Below, in pieces: positions 34,439-47,366 of a stretch of DNA of 64,000 nucleotides; within the stretch, counting starts at the first letter, position 1; each line of letters starts with the position of its first letter. The stretch spans positions 62,001 through 126,000 of the forward strand of contig JASANH010000965.1 in NCBI GenBank assembly GCA_030248295.1. Reading direction: 5' to 3'. This DNA comes from Mesodorylaimus sp. YZB2_4. Its lineage: Eukaryota > Nematoda > Enoplea > Dorylaimida > Dorylaimidae. Made by a program: the position numbers and the translations under genes. Under the pieces are notes generated by a model. The model did no database searches, was not told where the DNA came from, and saw nothing but the letters and a program-made list of their open reading frames with translations.

Positions 34439-35860
34439 TTAATTGGTAAAAAACGCTGCAGCCGGGTTAGGCCAGATCAAAGAGGCAAGCAAGAGCTTGT
34501 GGTCCGTCAGACACTGTATGGGTAGTGGTCGGGGCAAGACTAAAGTGGCTTCAAGACCGCTCAGCGTGGTCACATCCAAGGATTGAGTAAAAGGCCGTAA
34601 CGGCTCCGAAGTCAAGCCTGTCGAGCCCAAAGTCGACGAAGCTGTAGTCGATCCACCGCTGCTGTTGCTGATTGTACTGATACCAGAGTCGCCACTTCCA
34701 CGACGACTGACACTGCTAAACGGGCTGTTGGCCGATGGAGTGAAAAAGTTCATCAAGGGCGGTGTTGCAGCTACGCTGGATGGAGTGGCGCCGAAACCGT
34801 GAGCGGCAGCAGCGGCCAGTGCAGCCGTTTCAGCTGCAGCCATGGCTGAGAATCGTTGTCGCAACGGGTCCAGGACGTCCATCGATTCGCTGTTGGACGT
34901 TATCAAAGCATTCAAGGACGCCAGTGCGCTCAAATCGGATAAGAAGGCGGCTCGATTAGCCGCGGCCGCAGCATCGCAAACTTGAATTAAGCCAGACGTC
35001 GGAATCGACGATGAGGTCGACGTAAAGTTCGAATTACGGTACTGATCATGTAGGAGAGCACTGTTTCGATAAGCTTCTTGCGTCAAGCTGGCAACCCTGG
35101 CACCAAACGAGGTATCCGCTTTCGGTTCAGCCAAATCGCCCAAGCTGACCTGATGGCTCGCATCAGTGAATAATGTGGATTTGCCAACGTAACAGATTTT
35201 CGATTGTGGGGACGTGGCGACCTGCGCACTGGTGTCCATTGCGGATGAGGTTTCCACAGAGCCATTCGGTCCGAGCATTTGAACAGAATCGTTGCACTCG
35301 CGACGAGGTGCGATGCTCATGCTGATTTTGGTCAACGCTTGTGCCTGGCGAAGGTATTCTTCGGACAGCGTCCACAGAGCCGGCTTGCCGAGACGTTTCA
35401 ACTTTTGAAAACGCGGATTGATTGACAGGGTGTGACGGACTGCGTTCTAAAACCAAACCAAGTGGTGACAGTGATCTAGAAGACACTATAAATTGATTTG
35501 TACTTCAAATGCACAAGGCCCTACGATCTCCCAAGTGCAGTGTTCTCTATTGTGCTCTCTGTTCAACAGCGCACTCGTTCAAATTACCTTCCAGCCTTTT
35601 GAACTGTGCAGAAAGCGTTGTTCTTGCAATCCAGGAACGTTGAAACTCATCCATTCATAAATGTCCGACAGACAGGCGCATTTGTCTTTAGCCGCCATCA
35701 ACGCGCGAGTTATCCAATCGGCATAGGTCAACGAATAACGGGACCTCGGCGATCGAGTGTGGACAGTGGCCGTTTTACTATTGCCCATTTTCGAGCACAC
35801 ACGCCGATCCATAGAAGTGGGCGAAGAGGAGGGCATGGTAGGAATCGTTGACGGATTCAT
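34439..35860 (-). CDS. FoxO-like forkhead transcription factor 2
   Basis: Two exons, 35860-35588 and 35446-34439, give 426 residues. The intron splits the forkhead at exactly the same codon as in copy 1 (GWK|NAVRH). The domain reads SLTYADWITRALMAAKDK, LSDIYEWMSFNVPG, HSSKGWK|NAVRHTLSINPRF, KRLGKPALWTL. The FoxO-type insertion is kept but the first helix has drifted (TRALMA for TKAIES). The carboxy half is low-complexity Ser/Ala/Thr-rich with poly-Ala runs, as in many transactivation regions. I see no RxRxxS site right after the domain, unlike copy 1, although SRRGSGDS occurs further down. An acceptor upstream of the ATG suggests a 5' untranslated exon. Confidence 0.75.
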
Positions 35861-35888
35861 GACACTGTATTCTCGAGTATCATCCACG

Positions 35889-38800
35889 TGTATAATTTAA
35901 AAACTGAAAACGAGCTTGGGTCAGAGAAATAAGAAGAACGCACCGACAGTAAGCGCCAGTAAGCTAGGCTAACGATAAGACAGGAACGAAGTTTGTGCGG
36001 AGGCTTCCCGTCCGTCCAAACATGGAAGGGCGCCCAGACTCAACCAGCAGCTTCGCCAGACGTAAGCTAGCATTGGTCCAAACGCGACAACATTGGAACA
36101 AACCGCGAGATTAGAAATCTCCTTGTCACTTCTACGGTTAGCCGCGCCTGTCACCTCATCCAACACGAGCAACCGCACACAGGGTGATCTTTCAGGGCAG
36201 AATAAAAAGCGCTTCGTTTACTGCGCTCCTATTTCGTATACGGAGACTGAACCAAGTAAATATCCGTGCTAGGAACGAGACGGGGGCGCTACTAACAACT
36301 TTATTCCCGCCACCGCTCGAGATTATTCATTTCGCGTTGAAACTGGGGAAAAACCACAGCGTCACCGGCTCGACACCCGCCTTCTCAAAGTCCAACAAAA
36401 AATGTTTTCGTTCTCGCGCGCCCGTAAGCGCTAGTTTAGTTTATCAAAAAAGCTTCGTTCGCAGGGCCAATTGTCGCACTAGTCAACAAGTTGTTGACTG
36501 CGTGCCATGTTCGCCTGAAAACACACTCGATGAGCCTGAGAACGGGGGGCTGACGGCATTCTGACGCGTGTTCTATGTATTTACTGGCAATGCCTAAAGT
36601 GGAGTAAAGAATACAAACAATTCAGCCAACCAGTTTAGGCACTTACTGGCAAGCCTGAGTCAGGAAAACAGCGCAAACACCTCTCGTGGCATCGCCAGAA
36701 AAGCAGCTTTGTTTTTGACATGTTTTTCAAAAAGTAGGCTGTATTAGGGCCTTCTGTATTGGGATGTCGCTGAAGCATAAACCCTTTTGATTAGGTACTA
36801 GTCGTAGGCTGACATAACGGGGCACGCGCAGTCACCAAGACATTACCTACTGGCGATCTGCAGCTCAGAGCGCGGGGAGAATGATGAAAGTCGCACCAAG
36901 TTGACTTTTGTACACGCAAAATACCGGCCGCAGCCCACTTGGAACAAGGTAAACTTCTCTTGGCACGATTGTGACGGTAGAAAAAATCAAGGCGTCGATG
37001 GAAACAACGTCGTTGTTCTATCTGTCTAAACCAGAAATGTTGGCTGGAGAAAGGTCATGTGGAACTGCTCGTTTACTCTAATTTTGGCGTGATCTATGTA
37101 GACTTTTATGATGATGAGTTATGTACACGTCGAAATGGGGAGGCAAAGGAAGGAAATTTCTACTTTTCGCACGGTTGATGGTGACAGCTGCCTTGCACCC
37201 AAAGCCTGCGTGCAATGTGTATTGGACTAGGTTCTAGGGTTGCAGGCAGCCGCTCTCGTTGTTCTTCGTTTTCCTATAATAACGCCGATGTTGACGATGT
37301 CGGTCCGACGTTGTTACTAAATTCAGCCGCTCGGCATTTACTGGCGAGAGGGCGTTGAGAAAAACCACGGCCGGCCAGGACGTTGACGACCAAGCAGACA
37401 ACGTCGAGTTAGTGCCAACATTGATCGCGATTTGGATACGAGCCAGCGAGCAGTAGCGAGAGCTGCTAGAAGAAGAGGAAGCTAGAAACCTAGTACACAT
37501 CGCAGAGAGAAAGAAAACGTAAAAACGATTACACAGACCGTCATCAATTTTTAGCCTACCTGTTATTTCTGGATGCATGCGAAGCGAAAAATGCCAGCTT
37601 GACGACGACAAATATGGGCATACGCATTGTCAGGGCGAATACTGTACACGCCCTGAGCAAAGCGAGGCGTGCCTGGACAAAACTCAGTTCCCATCATTTG
37701 CCACGCATAGACTCGAATAAAATAGCCCACCACTATCATGGCCCAACAAGGTGGCTGGTACGCTCTCAATTAGCCGCGGCAAACAAGTGTCTCACGCACC
37801 TCGCTTATATCCAGTCTGGCAGACGAGGGGTCAGTGACAATCCAGACTAATGTCATGACTTACCACAATCACCATCTGCACGAGGACGTCCACTCGCACC
37901 TTGTGGTACATAAAGAAATGCGCCTGACCAGGACGAACCCTTTCCTATTTTAGTACAGGCCACCCACTAGAACCCTAGGGACCATGTTTGCGCAGCGTCG
38001 ATGGTGAAAACTGCCGAGCGCACGATACTTAGGCACCTTGGAGAGAGAAGCTATAAAAAGGGGGTAAAGCAGAAAAATAAGAGCCGACCAGGCTTATTTT
38101 ATCATTTCTCGTGTATGCACGCCCCAAGCGTCTCATTAGCCTCGACTCGATCTATTTTTACCTCGTTTCTGATAAACATACAGAAGGAAGGAAGACTGGC
38201 TTTATCACGAGCTAGCGCGTGCTTTATTCATGATTTTATCAACCATTTTATCTTTTCTAGTCTCTGGATAAAAATACACATCCTCTCACTCTAACGAAAG
38301 TAATTTAGGCGTGACACGCCCGCCCTCCTCTTCATGACTCGATCAGACTGCCAATATTTCCCGATGTATTCGACATGCCAAAACAATATGAATAGACAAG
38401 ACACAGTTCCTGCTTATTTTTTCACGACATCTCTTCCTCTTACATCTGGTATTAGCATAATGACTAATTCTAGTGCGCTCGCGCAGATAATTAAAAAAGT
38501 GCCTTTTATAGCAACCCCCCCCGCCCAAAAAAAAACTACATGGGGAAGTTTTGATGAAATCTAATGACGTATGTTCAAGCACCAAATTGAATGTTGGAAC
38601 TGAGAAAATATAATTACTGGAAGAGACTAATTACTATGTTTGGATATAAATTTCTCAAGGCGACATAGAAAAACATTATTTGGTAAATGTTATTCCCAAA
38701 CTGTACTCATCGATGTCTAGCGGGGACCATTTCTGAGAACAGCAAAACTATTCTAGTCCAAAATGATGTGTATTTGGTTCTTGCCCCTCGTGATCTTTAC

Positions 38801-40058
38801 TTCCCCTTCTCGAGCGAAGAATGTTATGAAATTTCTTTTTTTCAACATCCATACGAGAGGACACGAACAACAGCTCTTCTTCTTGACGGGAAGATAAGAC
38901 GAGCTTAGGAAGGGATTGGAGATCGGAAATGGACCAGCATGAGTACGATTAGGAGTGGGACAAAGTTTACAAGTTCAGGGCAAGGTTGTCTTCAAGAGGC
39001 AAGCATCGGGCGAGGAGTCTTTGAAAAGAAGCAAGAGATTTTGTGGTGAGGAGAAATAGCTCGCAGGCAAAAAAGAAAAGATGTGAAAGAATGCAGATTT
39101 TGTAAACAGTGAAATAAGCAGGAGAAAGTTTTCAAAGTTTGGAAAAAGACTAATGTACTGCGCTGAAGAAAGGTCTTTTGTCCTGGAAACGATGCCTTAC
39201 TTAACTGATGCGGGGCCGATGCCATGGTTTGGTAACTGATTGCTGGTGATTGGTTACTGATATCTCACGATCAGAGAAAGTAAGGAGGATTGTTTCGACT
39301 TAGGCCATAAGAGCGCTTCCTTTTAAAAAAAGGTACGTTTTCAAAAATGGTTAGGTCGCTTAGAAAGGGTAACGAAAAGGTTTTTTACTAAGTCTAGCAC
39401 CTGTTAGCTTCCGACCTTTCGTAGCTTTTTTGTTTTAAATTCTCACGAAAACCATACACTGCGTGGGCACACTGCACCTGATGACGTCAATGAGTGTTTT
39501 GCATCTGGGCTATCAAGCAGTCCTTGGGACTCCCTAATTGGGACAGCTATGATCACGGCTAATCGCAAAAAAGCCTCTCTGAATAAGGCATGCACATCTA
39601 TATCCAGCTACGCGTATCTTGGTTCAAGCACGACCACGCATAAAAGCATGCACAGCCCTCCCTTTTCTCTTCCGGAAGAACCCATGCATAACTGCCAAAC
39701 ATCAGCTTCTTGAACTAGACCAATGATTCGAGTAGTCTTATGATATTTGGGCATTGCTTCAAGTTTTAATGCGCTTTTGTGCGTCAAGACAGTGCACCTT
39801 CATTGAAGCAGCTGGCTATGATTTTATGTGAAACTAGTTTTTTTGAGAGTTGCCGATAAGCAATAACGAAAGAGTTCTCGTGGACAATTCTGGAAAGCCC
39901 TTTTCTATCTCAACGAAACCGCATAGCTTTCTTGACACATTCCAAGCTTTACAGCTCCTTCGCAAACCGCTCCTTCACTTTTTCCAGTTTCTCAAATAAT
40001 TTCGAAGTGGGGATCGCGAGTGCTAGGCAAGTATCATTGAAATCAGTCGCTAGCCAAG
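35889..40058. other. Gene-poor stretch
   Basis: Promoter side of FoxO-like 2, then about 4 kb without a recognised gene. Open frames at 36184-36564 (plus) and 37234-37611 (minus) have unremarkable composition and no splice context. A GT-rich to AT-rich transition occurs around 38-39.4 kb. Confidence 0.4.
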
Positions 40059-41838
40059 ATGTCCATGGTGAACGGTACGAATACAAGAAATGCGAACCGA
40101 GAAGGAGGAGCTGGTGGAGTGGCGAAAAGAGCAATCGTCTCGAAGGACAGGACCGTTTCATCGCCCTCGTTACCAGCAGGTCAGCCCCAGAAGAAGACTG
40201 AATCTCAGAAAGGGTCTTCAAACTAATTTTCCTTGCTTCAGGTCGTGTAAACCCGAAAAAACCGCTAACTAAAATTCCGTCCATTACGGAAGGCCTGTCG
40301 AATGGTCCACGCAGTGTTTTGTATCCTGGTGATGAGCTAAGTGGAAAGGACAACTTTTTGCGATCACCTAATGGGCGATACGAAGTTGTGTTCACATCCG
40401 AAGGGCCTATCGAGGTCTATTTGACTGACGGGAAGCCAGTTGGGGATCGATCCGTGATTATCCACAGCAGGAGGCTTCGAGGGGATCAACAGAATGAAAC
40501 ACCCGTGACATGGAGACTGAACGAGCAGGGCCATCTTCTGGCCACGTGCACTGACGGCACTGTCTATTTCACAACGGAGGCCTTCATGGACCAGGTATTC
40601 TGTACTTTGCTTTTGGTTATTTCGAAACTGCTTAGGCTTGTATGTGCAGTGATTGTATCTTGGGAAGCTTGTTTGCTTCCCCATGTAAGGCCCCGCCGCA
40701 GTTTCCATGTTATGCCGGGGGACTAAATCGGAAAATCGATACACTCCAAGTTTCAAGAAGCCATATATCAATCATTTCATACTTCATTCATAAGTTATAA
40801 AACATTTCATTCACGCACTTGAGGTGTACAAGATTCATCATGGGGAAACCTTGCGAAAGATAGATACCTAACCCACCCAGGAATCGACTAATTTTCGATT
40901 AAAAACACTTTTAGCATCAGAACCCGAAGCCGGGTATCCGACGCTTAGAAATGCGCAACGACGGCAACGCTATCCTTTATCACGGGGATACACAAATTTG
41001 GAAAACGACTACAAGTGAAAAAAGTGATTGGAGCATTCAATGCCTGTACACGTACGGGGCTAAGGTGCCTGGTGTGGGTCTGTTGAAACAAGGAAGTACA
41101 ATTTACAATGGTGACTACTTAGCCAAGCTGGAAAACGACGGCCGACTGTGCATCTATCAATTTGAACATGGTTAGTACTCGCTGGGGTGAATTTGCTGAC
41201 AGATTCTCTCCTCCTCGTTCAAGTAAGAGAGGTCTTTGCTGGGGCAGCCACCTAGTCACAATATCAAGAAGCTCATTCCTTCATCGACCCTCTTGTGTGA
41301 ACACAGTTTGATGTTTCATGGCACCATGCCCTCACTTTGAGGTTGTGAGACTGCACATGAATCATGTCGAGCAGGGGTCACATTGCTCACTTTCAGTAGA
41401 TGGTATGGGTTTGATTTTTCCAGCATGCGAGTGCAGGAAGGAAGCAGGCCAGGCTCACAAATGTATGAAAGCTGCAATGAAGGGGTCTGTAAATGGCCAT
41501 TTCCTATTGCCCGAACGAGTCTAGTTTTTTCTTTTTCAGATCTCAATGGCATTTGGAAATGTGAGAAATGCGTTTGGAGTAGTTCGTCTGCGAATACGGA
41601 CTCGTCGAAAGCCCGTTCGTACGCGCAACCGTTTCGACTCTTCGTTCAAGCTGACGGCGATGCGGTTGTTAAGGATGGCCAAAACGTGGTCGTATGGAGA
41701 ACGAGGACTACGGGCAAGATAAGAAAACAGCCCGCCTTGTTCCAATTGACTTCCGATGGCCGATTGCAGCTGTCGGATGGCGATGGGAGGGTGGTGTGGG
41801 TGTCGGGCGAGGATGGTCATCGAAAACAAAATGGGTGA
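40059..41838 (+). CDS. Bulb-type (B-lectin) domain protein
   Basis: Four exons join in phase: 40059-40179, 40242-40594, 40915-41170 and 41540-41838, giving 342 residues. The short amino-terminal region is basic and Asn/Gly-rich, with no signal peptide. Then come B-lectin (beta-prism II) repeats: LYPGDELSGKDNFLRSPNGR with YEVVFTSEGPIEVYL; EMRNDGNAILYHGDTQIWKT; and FRLFVQADGDAVVKDG with VVVWRT. The DGN..LY and QADGD words correspond to the mannose-binding QxDxNxVxY motif, only partly conserved, so sugar binding is not certain. Such domains are common in monocot plants and bacteria and patchy in animals (fish skin lectins, some invertebrates). A cytosolic or non-classically secreted lectin is inferred. 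Confidence 0.8.
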
Positions 41839-43198
41839 CACTTAGTTTAGGCGTGCATGCGAGTAGAATGCTCTAATTGTAATAACACGTGTCAAAAGGC
41901 GTCGCCAAGAAAACCCTCCTACCCTTGTCTTCCTTCGCAATCTTCGCACTCTGTCCACTCACAATCAGTCTATCTACGCTCGTGCTATGTAGTTTGCTCA
42001 TTATGGCTGAAATGCGAAGATGTTCGCAGTGGGGTCCACCATCCACCATTATCCAGTCCACGCCAGTCAGCTTAGACGAGACAACGTCATTTCCGAACAT
42101 TTAGTGCGGCAAATTAGGATGACCTCTGATAAGACGCCCATGACGCGATATGTGACCATTGGATGACAATGAGCCCCGGTTGTGCTTCCTTGCCAAAACC
42201 GTCAGACTTCGTTATCCCTATTCACCTCGTTCGATGCAGTAGGTAGCGTCAAGAGTTGAGGCTTCCGAAGTGCTAGCCAGCTTCCGTCTCCTATTAAGCT
42301 TGCCCTGGCAGGCCTTTCAAGGATGCATTCTCATGGATCCTCTATTCTACACCTGTGTCTTCCCACCTCTCGATCGCGCTTCGTTGCTAATCGAAGCGAG
42401 GGATAAGTTTCTCCTGTTCTGCTCTGTTGCCTCAGTTGCCTCGCGGAATGCCTGTAAGCAGATGGATGAAGAAAAAATCTGAAATTGAGATTTTTCAATG
42501 ACGTTCGATTCGCGAGTAAATTTGTCAAATCTAGAAGATTAACCTGCTTGTACTTGTTTAATATGCGATGTTGGCTGTCGTGTTGCTGTGGGTGGTTTGA
42601 CCGATGAAATAAAGGCTAATATAAACCGTAGCCGAACAAGCCGGGCATCAGGTAGGCGTGCTCGGGCGCCTTGGGTCCGAGTAATTTTATGCTCATTCTT
42701 ATCCAATACGGTCTGATCCAAGTGGCATAAAAGACAGAGTGATTGACTAGCAGGTTCATATTTTTCACCGGTGGTTGGATTGGAGGTCGTTAATGGTCTA
42801 GCTGAGGCACCGAGTGATTGCAGGTGCCTCATAAGAATCGAAATAAGTGCGTGCTCTATGTTCGCGTTTTGTGCTTGAGTGATCTCAATAAGAGAAAAAG
42901 CCGATTTAGTAGTTCTTGGCCCTGTTTTGGTCCCCTAGGTAGTTGTAAAAACTCATACGTCATCAAAGTTCGCATTGGGCGAACTGCAAGAAAATCTCCA
43001 CGTTCATTGGAGCGTGTGTTTTTAGGTATCGGTCGATTTGAGGCCGAGGAACCAAGCCATAAAAAGCCAGCTCGAATCCGACGCCCACGCGCTTTCTGCG
43101 TTTTTAACTTGACGGTTAGCTATTCGAGTAAAAACGTCTTATTTGCAGACGTGAACGGTGCAGCAACATTCCTAAAATCCGATTATCTCTCTGCAAAA
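41839..43198. other. Intergenic and 5' region of the small secreted gene
   Basis: No gene recognised. A TATA-like 'ccataaaaagcc' lies near 43055, and a possible acceptor (cttatttgcag) at about 43148 could end an intron in the 5' untranslated region of the gene starting at 43199. Confidence 0.4.
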
Positions 43199-43781
43199 AT
43201 GGTCTCGGTCATGGCGCCAATTTTTTTGCTCGTCTCGGTCTCCTTATACGGAGTCGATGCGGGGATTCTTGAATACAGTAAGATGCTAGGGCTGAGAGTC
43301 CTGTGCATGAGCGGGTCCGAGTTGCCAATTGTTTGATATGGCTAGGCTTCTTTGGACACCCTGTCCTGTGCGTTTGATTACCGAACTTGCCTTTTCAGCT
43401 TGTCCAATTGACTCGTCTGGGTTGAAGGAAAGCAGGTTACGTTTCTCCCACCCCCGCCCCCGCCCCCATTCATGCCACGGGTAGTAAAGAGATGGACCCA
43501 TGTCCAGTCCTCCTTGACATCCCCTTACTTCAGCCCGAGGCAAGACCATCGGGAACAAGCAATCCAAGGTCGACAGAACCGAAGATCAGGCGTTGGAAGA
43601 GCGGGCTGCGACATTAGCGCGTGAAATCGCGGCCATGTGCAACGAATTCTTTCTTCGCGAGGACGTGCACACGGCTGCGAGACGATCGGACGACGAATCG
43701 ACTCAACAAGAACAAACCATCCAAAGAATATGCATGGAGATCTTGCAGAAGGAAGGTGGCGTCTATTGGCGCATGCCCTAA
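43199..43781 (+). CDS. Small secreted protein, 108 residues
   Basis: Two exons, 43199-43277 and 43534-43781, join in phase (A|CC). The first encodes a clear signal peptide: MVSVMAPIFLLVSVSLYGVD then AGILEY. The mature part is hydrophilic and helix-prone, for example QALEERAATLAREIAAMCNE, then FFLREDVHTAARRSDDE, and ends EILQKEGGVYWRMP. It contains only two cysteines (in AMCNEF and RICMEIL), which could form one disulfide. There is no dibasic-flanked repeat typical of a multi-peptide neuropeptide precursor; single RR and KV sites exist. I recognise no family; a small secreted hormone or an extracellular cofactor are both possible. Confidence 0.65.
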
Positions 43782-44198
43782 AGCTTTGACCAATGTGATA
43801 AGTATTTGTAAGAGGTTGTATGGCGCAAGCACCCTATTACTGTAAGGCACAAGACTGCTTTAAACGGTGGCTGCATCTTGTAATATTATATCCGTCAGTG
43901 GAACCAAAAATGTTGATATCTCTGACATGCCATGCCCTACCATTGCATGCCCTACTATTGCATCAACCTTTTTCATCCGACATCCAATCAAGTCACGACA
44001 ACAACCTTTAAAACTAATCCCATCCCCAGTCAACGAAACAACACAAGCCCAATTCCCGAACAGGCGGCTCCCAACCCTATCACATAGAATATCAAACCTG
44101 TTATCAGTCATGCGTATCAGAGAGAGCAGTGCATCTGAAACTACGAAAATGGCAACCGTGACAATTCCAAGCAATCTCCTGATCCTCATCCATATTGT

Positions 44199-47100
44199 TT
44201 AGAAACCGCCTTGTGACTTGACATCAACACCATCGCCACTCGCTACCGCACGAGCTGCCCGCTCCATCTTGGTCTTAATTTTCTCCGAAAAGACCAACGG
44301 CTTGGCTTGTTCCCAGGGAAATGATGGATGCCCAAAGTGACCATTTTCAGCCGTCGGTTCGTATATTGGGTGTTTTAAATTCAGCCCCCTACAACATCGT
44401 TTCAGCTAGCAGACACGTATCACCTATGTACAGTCCTGTAATCTAAGATGTACTTACTTCATGATCATTCCAGGCCGCAAATCAAAATTGCTATCAACCA
44501 CTTCCAACAATTCGCGTTCCGACAACGGTGACGTCCCGTACGAGAAGATTGAGACTGCCAGCGGTTTGGCCACACCGATAGCGTACGAAATCTAAATTGC
44601 AAGCTCTAACGTGTCAAGCAAATACTTCAAGCCGCTCGGTCAGTCATACCTGAACCAAACAACGACGGCACAACTTGGCTTTGACCAACGACTTGGCAAT
44701 CCAACGAGCGGCATAGGCGGCCGATCGATCGACCTTGGTAGGATCTTTTCCTGAGAACGCACCGCCACCATGGGCGCCCCAGCCTCCGTAAGTGTCTACT
44801 ATGATCTTGCGGCCAGTCAAGCCGGCATCGCCCATAGGACCTGAAAGTCAAAACCAAAAGATTAATCAAAACGCAATTTTTAGACAATTCAAATTTCCAT
44901 ACCTCCCGTAGTAAATGCCCCGCAAGGATTTAAATGAAACACTGTACGTCCATCGATAAGACGCGCTGGTATGACTGGCTTGACAGCGTGTTCCATGAGT
45001 TCTTGGCGCAGTTGCTCCAAGGATACTTCGGGCGAATGCTGTGTCGAAATGACGATGGTATGGACACGAAGAGGGATACATGCTCCACGATCGAATTTGT
45101 ACTCGATGGTCACCTACAAGCCAAGCAAAAATGGCCACTTGACCCAGATTTCTCCCGCCAGTTACTCGCCTGCGACTTGGAATCGGGTCTCAACCAACGC
45201 AACGTTCCACTGACACGTAATTCGCGCAGACGTGCATTCAACGCGTGAGCCAACTGCAACGTCATTGGCATACATTCTTCTGTTTCATCCGTTGCGTACC
45301 CAAACATCAAACCCTGAAGTGTAAAAAATAAGTCAAAACACGACCAGGTCAGACACAACTAGGTTCATGTTAGACTTTTTATGATTTGTCTTCTGACGAT
45401 CTCAGGCAAACTTATGAGATCGTTTTTCTAAAGACCCCCTCGCTAATTACTCACTCTTAGCAACGTGAACTCTATTTCATCTTATTTTCTATCCAGACAG
45501 GTGCCTTTCTTCAGACTGCCACCTAAAAGTTCAATGAAAACGACGCCGCCATTTTGTGCAAATACAGTGGCTGCACAACCTAGATAGAACCCTGCTGATA
45601 TATCAAGCCTTTCATTAAATTGATCCTAGTCCAAAAGTCAAACAGCGCTGAGTAAACTGGATTTGAACTTGGCGATATCCATCACGCTGAATGACGTCAC
45701 AAGAAGAATGAAGGATCGCGTAAGAACTTGAAATCATAGGCAACCTAGTCGAACGATAGACCTCATCGCAGCCAAGTGAGAATGAGACCCCTCACCTAGG
45801 TATGACTTCACTTTAAAACAGGACGTACGTTTTCGGTATAAAAACTGGCGGCATCCGCGTAAATGATGCGTGGATGATAACTTGGGTAACTTTTGACAAG
45901 TCCGAATTTAGGCACGTAAAAGATAGCGCTCACCTGATCTCCCGCTCCGATGTCCTCTTCGGCGCGATTCACGTGCACACCAGCAGCGATCTCGGGTGCT
46001 TGTTGTTCTAAGGCCACCAGAACATTGCACGTTTTGTAGTCGAAACCTGAAACAATGGATTTATTAGACAACGTAAAGATAACCCACAGGTGATACTCGC
46101 CCTTAGAACTATCGTCGTAACCAATCTTTTTGATGACACGACGGACGAGCTGTTGATAATCGATATTAGCGCTGCTGGTGATCTCCCCGAGGAGCATCAC
46201 CATGCCCGTTTTCGTTACTGTCTCTGTAAAAAAAGTAACATAGAAAACGGGCATGAACATTCCGCCGATGCCAGTACGCCATCGTCGCTAAATCAAAACG
46301 ACGACGACTTGCCGCATCGGTCAACCTTTTTAATGGGAGTTTGTGTCTGAAAAACTTTATTCAAGTTAAACCTCCTTGGAAAATGGAAAATAAAGTTCTC
46401 AGTAACATCTTGTTACTTTGAAACAAAAGCAGGAAATAAAGATAGAAATACCCAAAAGAACAAATTTGGGCTAAGAAAGACTACGAATGGCATGCATTCT
46501 TATCAGAAGCCCTTGAAAAGAAAATAAAAAGAAATATGATGGGTTACCACATGCGACTTTGGCGTTAGGATCGGCTTGCAGGTGAGCATCGAGGACGGCG
46601 TCGCTGACTTGATCGCACATTTTGTCTGAAACAGATAAAGAACCGAGTAAACAATTTTGTATGCACAGTCTTAAGCAGATACGCTTTTCGGTGTGGTGAA
46701 AGCCTGTCTTTGAAAAAGTGCACAATGGATGCCATAGAGTCTCTAAGTAACAAAATGACACGGAAGAATTGGCTGGAGGTAGCTTAGGTGGGGGGAGAGC
46801 TAAATAGCTACAGGAAAAATACTCGGGAAAAATTTTAAAAAAGCTTGCGTAGGATATGATTAGGGACAATGTTTCCATGAAGATTTTGATGGAAAAGGCT
46901 GGTCGAAATTGAACAGATACTGCAGATAGTCAAAATTTTTGATGACTACGAAAAATCCCGAAAAGCAGAAAAAAATTGAACCTAACTTGCTTTACAAAGA
47001 GTGTTCTGACGATCAAAAAACTTTAGTTCCTAGAACATACAGTACATACATGGTGATGCGGAAAATTTACATTTCGTCACAGTTTTACAATATGTACACG

Positions 47101-47366
47101 GATAAAATGTCTTCACGCTCAAAGCATTCACAGAACCTGTTCCTGATATTTCAAATTTTAAGAACTTCAGAGAACTGTATTTATTTGATCTGCTTACCCG
47201 GATGTCCCATTCCAACACTTTCTGATGTAAATAAAAAGGTTTCGATATCATCTTGGCCGCAAACGTCGGAATAATGACCCAATAACTCAACGCAGTGTTG
47301 GGCATTCAACGACGAAGCAGAGGCTGTCGAGGGCAAATTATTCGCGTGTTCTTGAACGACGGGCAT
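44199..47366 (-). CDS. S-adenosylmethionine synthetase (methionine adenosyltransferase)
   Basis: Nine exons: 47366-47198, 46625-46548, 46223-46101, 46046-45934, 45313-45170, 45113-44903, 44840-44650, 44591-44458, 44388-44199, giving 450 residues. It makes S-adenosylmethionine from ATP and methionine in the cytosol. Signatures are in order: [13 protein letters not shown] (ATP/Mg site), [70 protein letters not shown]. Two introns use GC donors (46100 and 45169, both gcgagt). The protein is about 55 residues longer than typical animal enzymes: roughly 38 extra at the amino end, and a charged tail after FPWE. All catalytic motifs I can see are intact. Confidence 0.95.
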
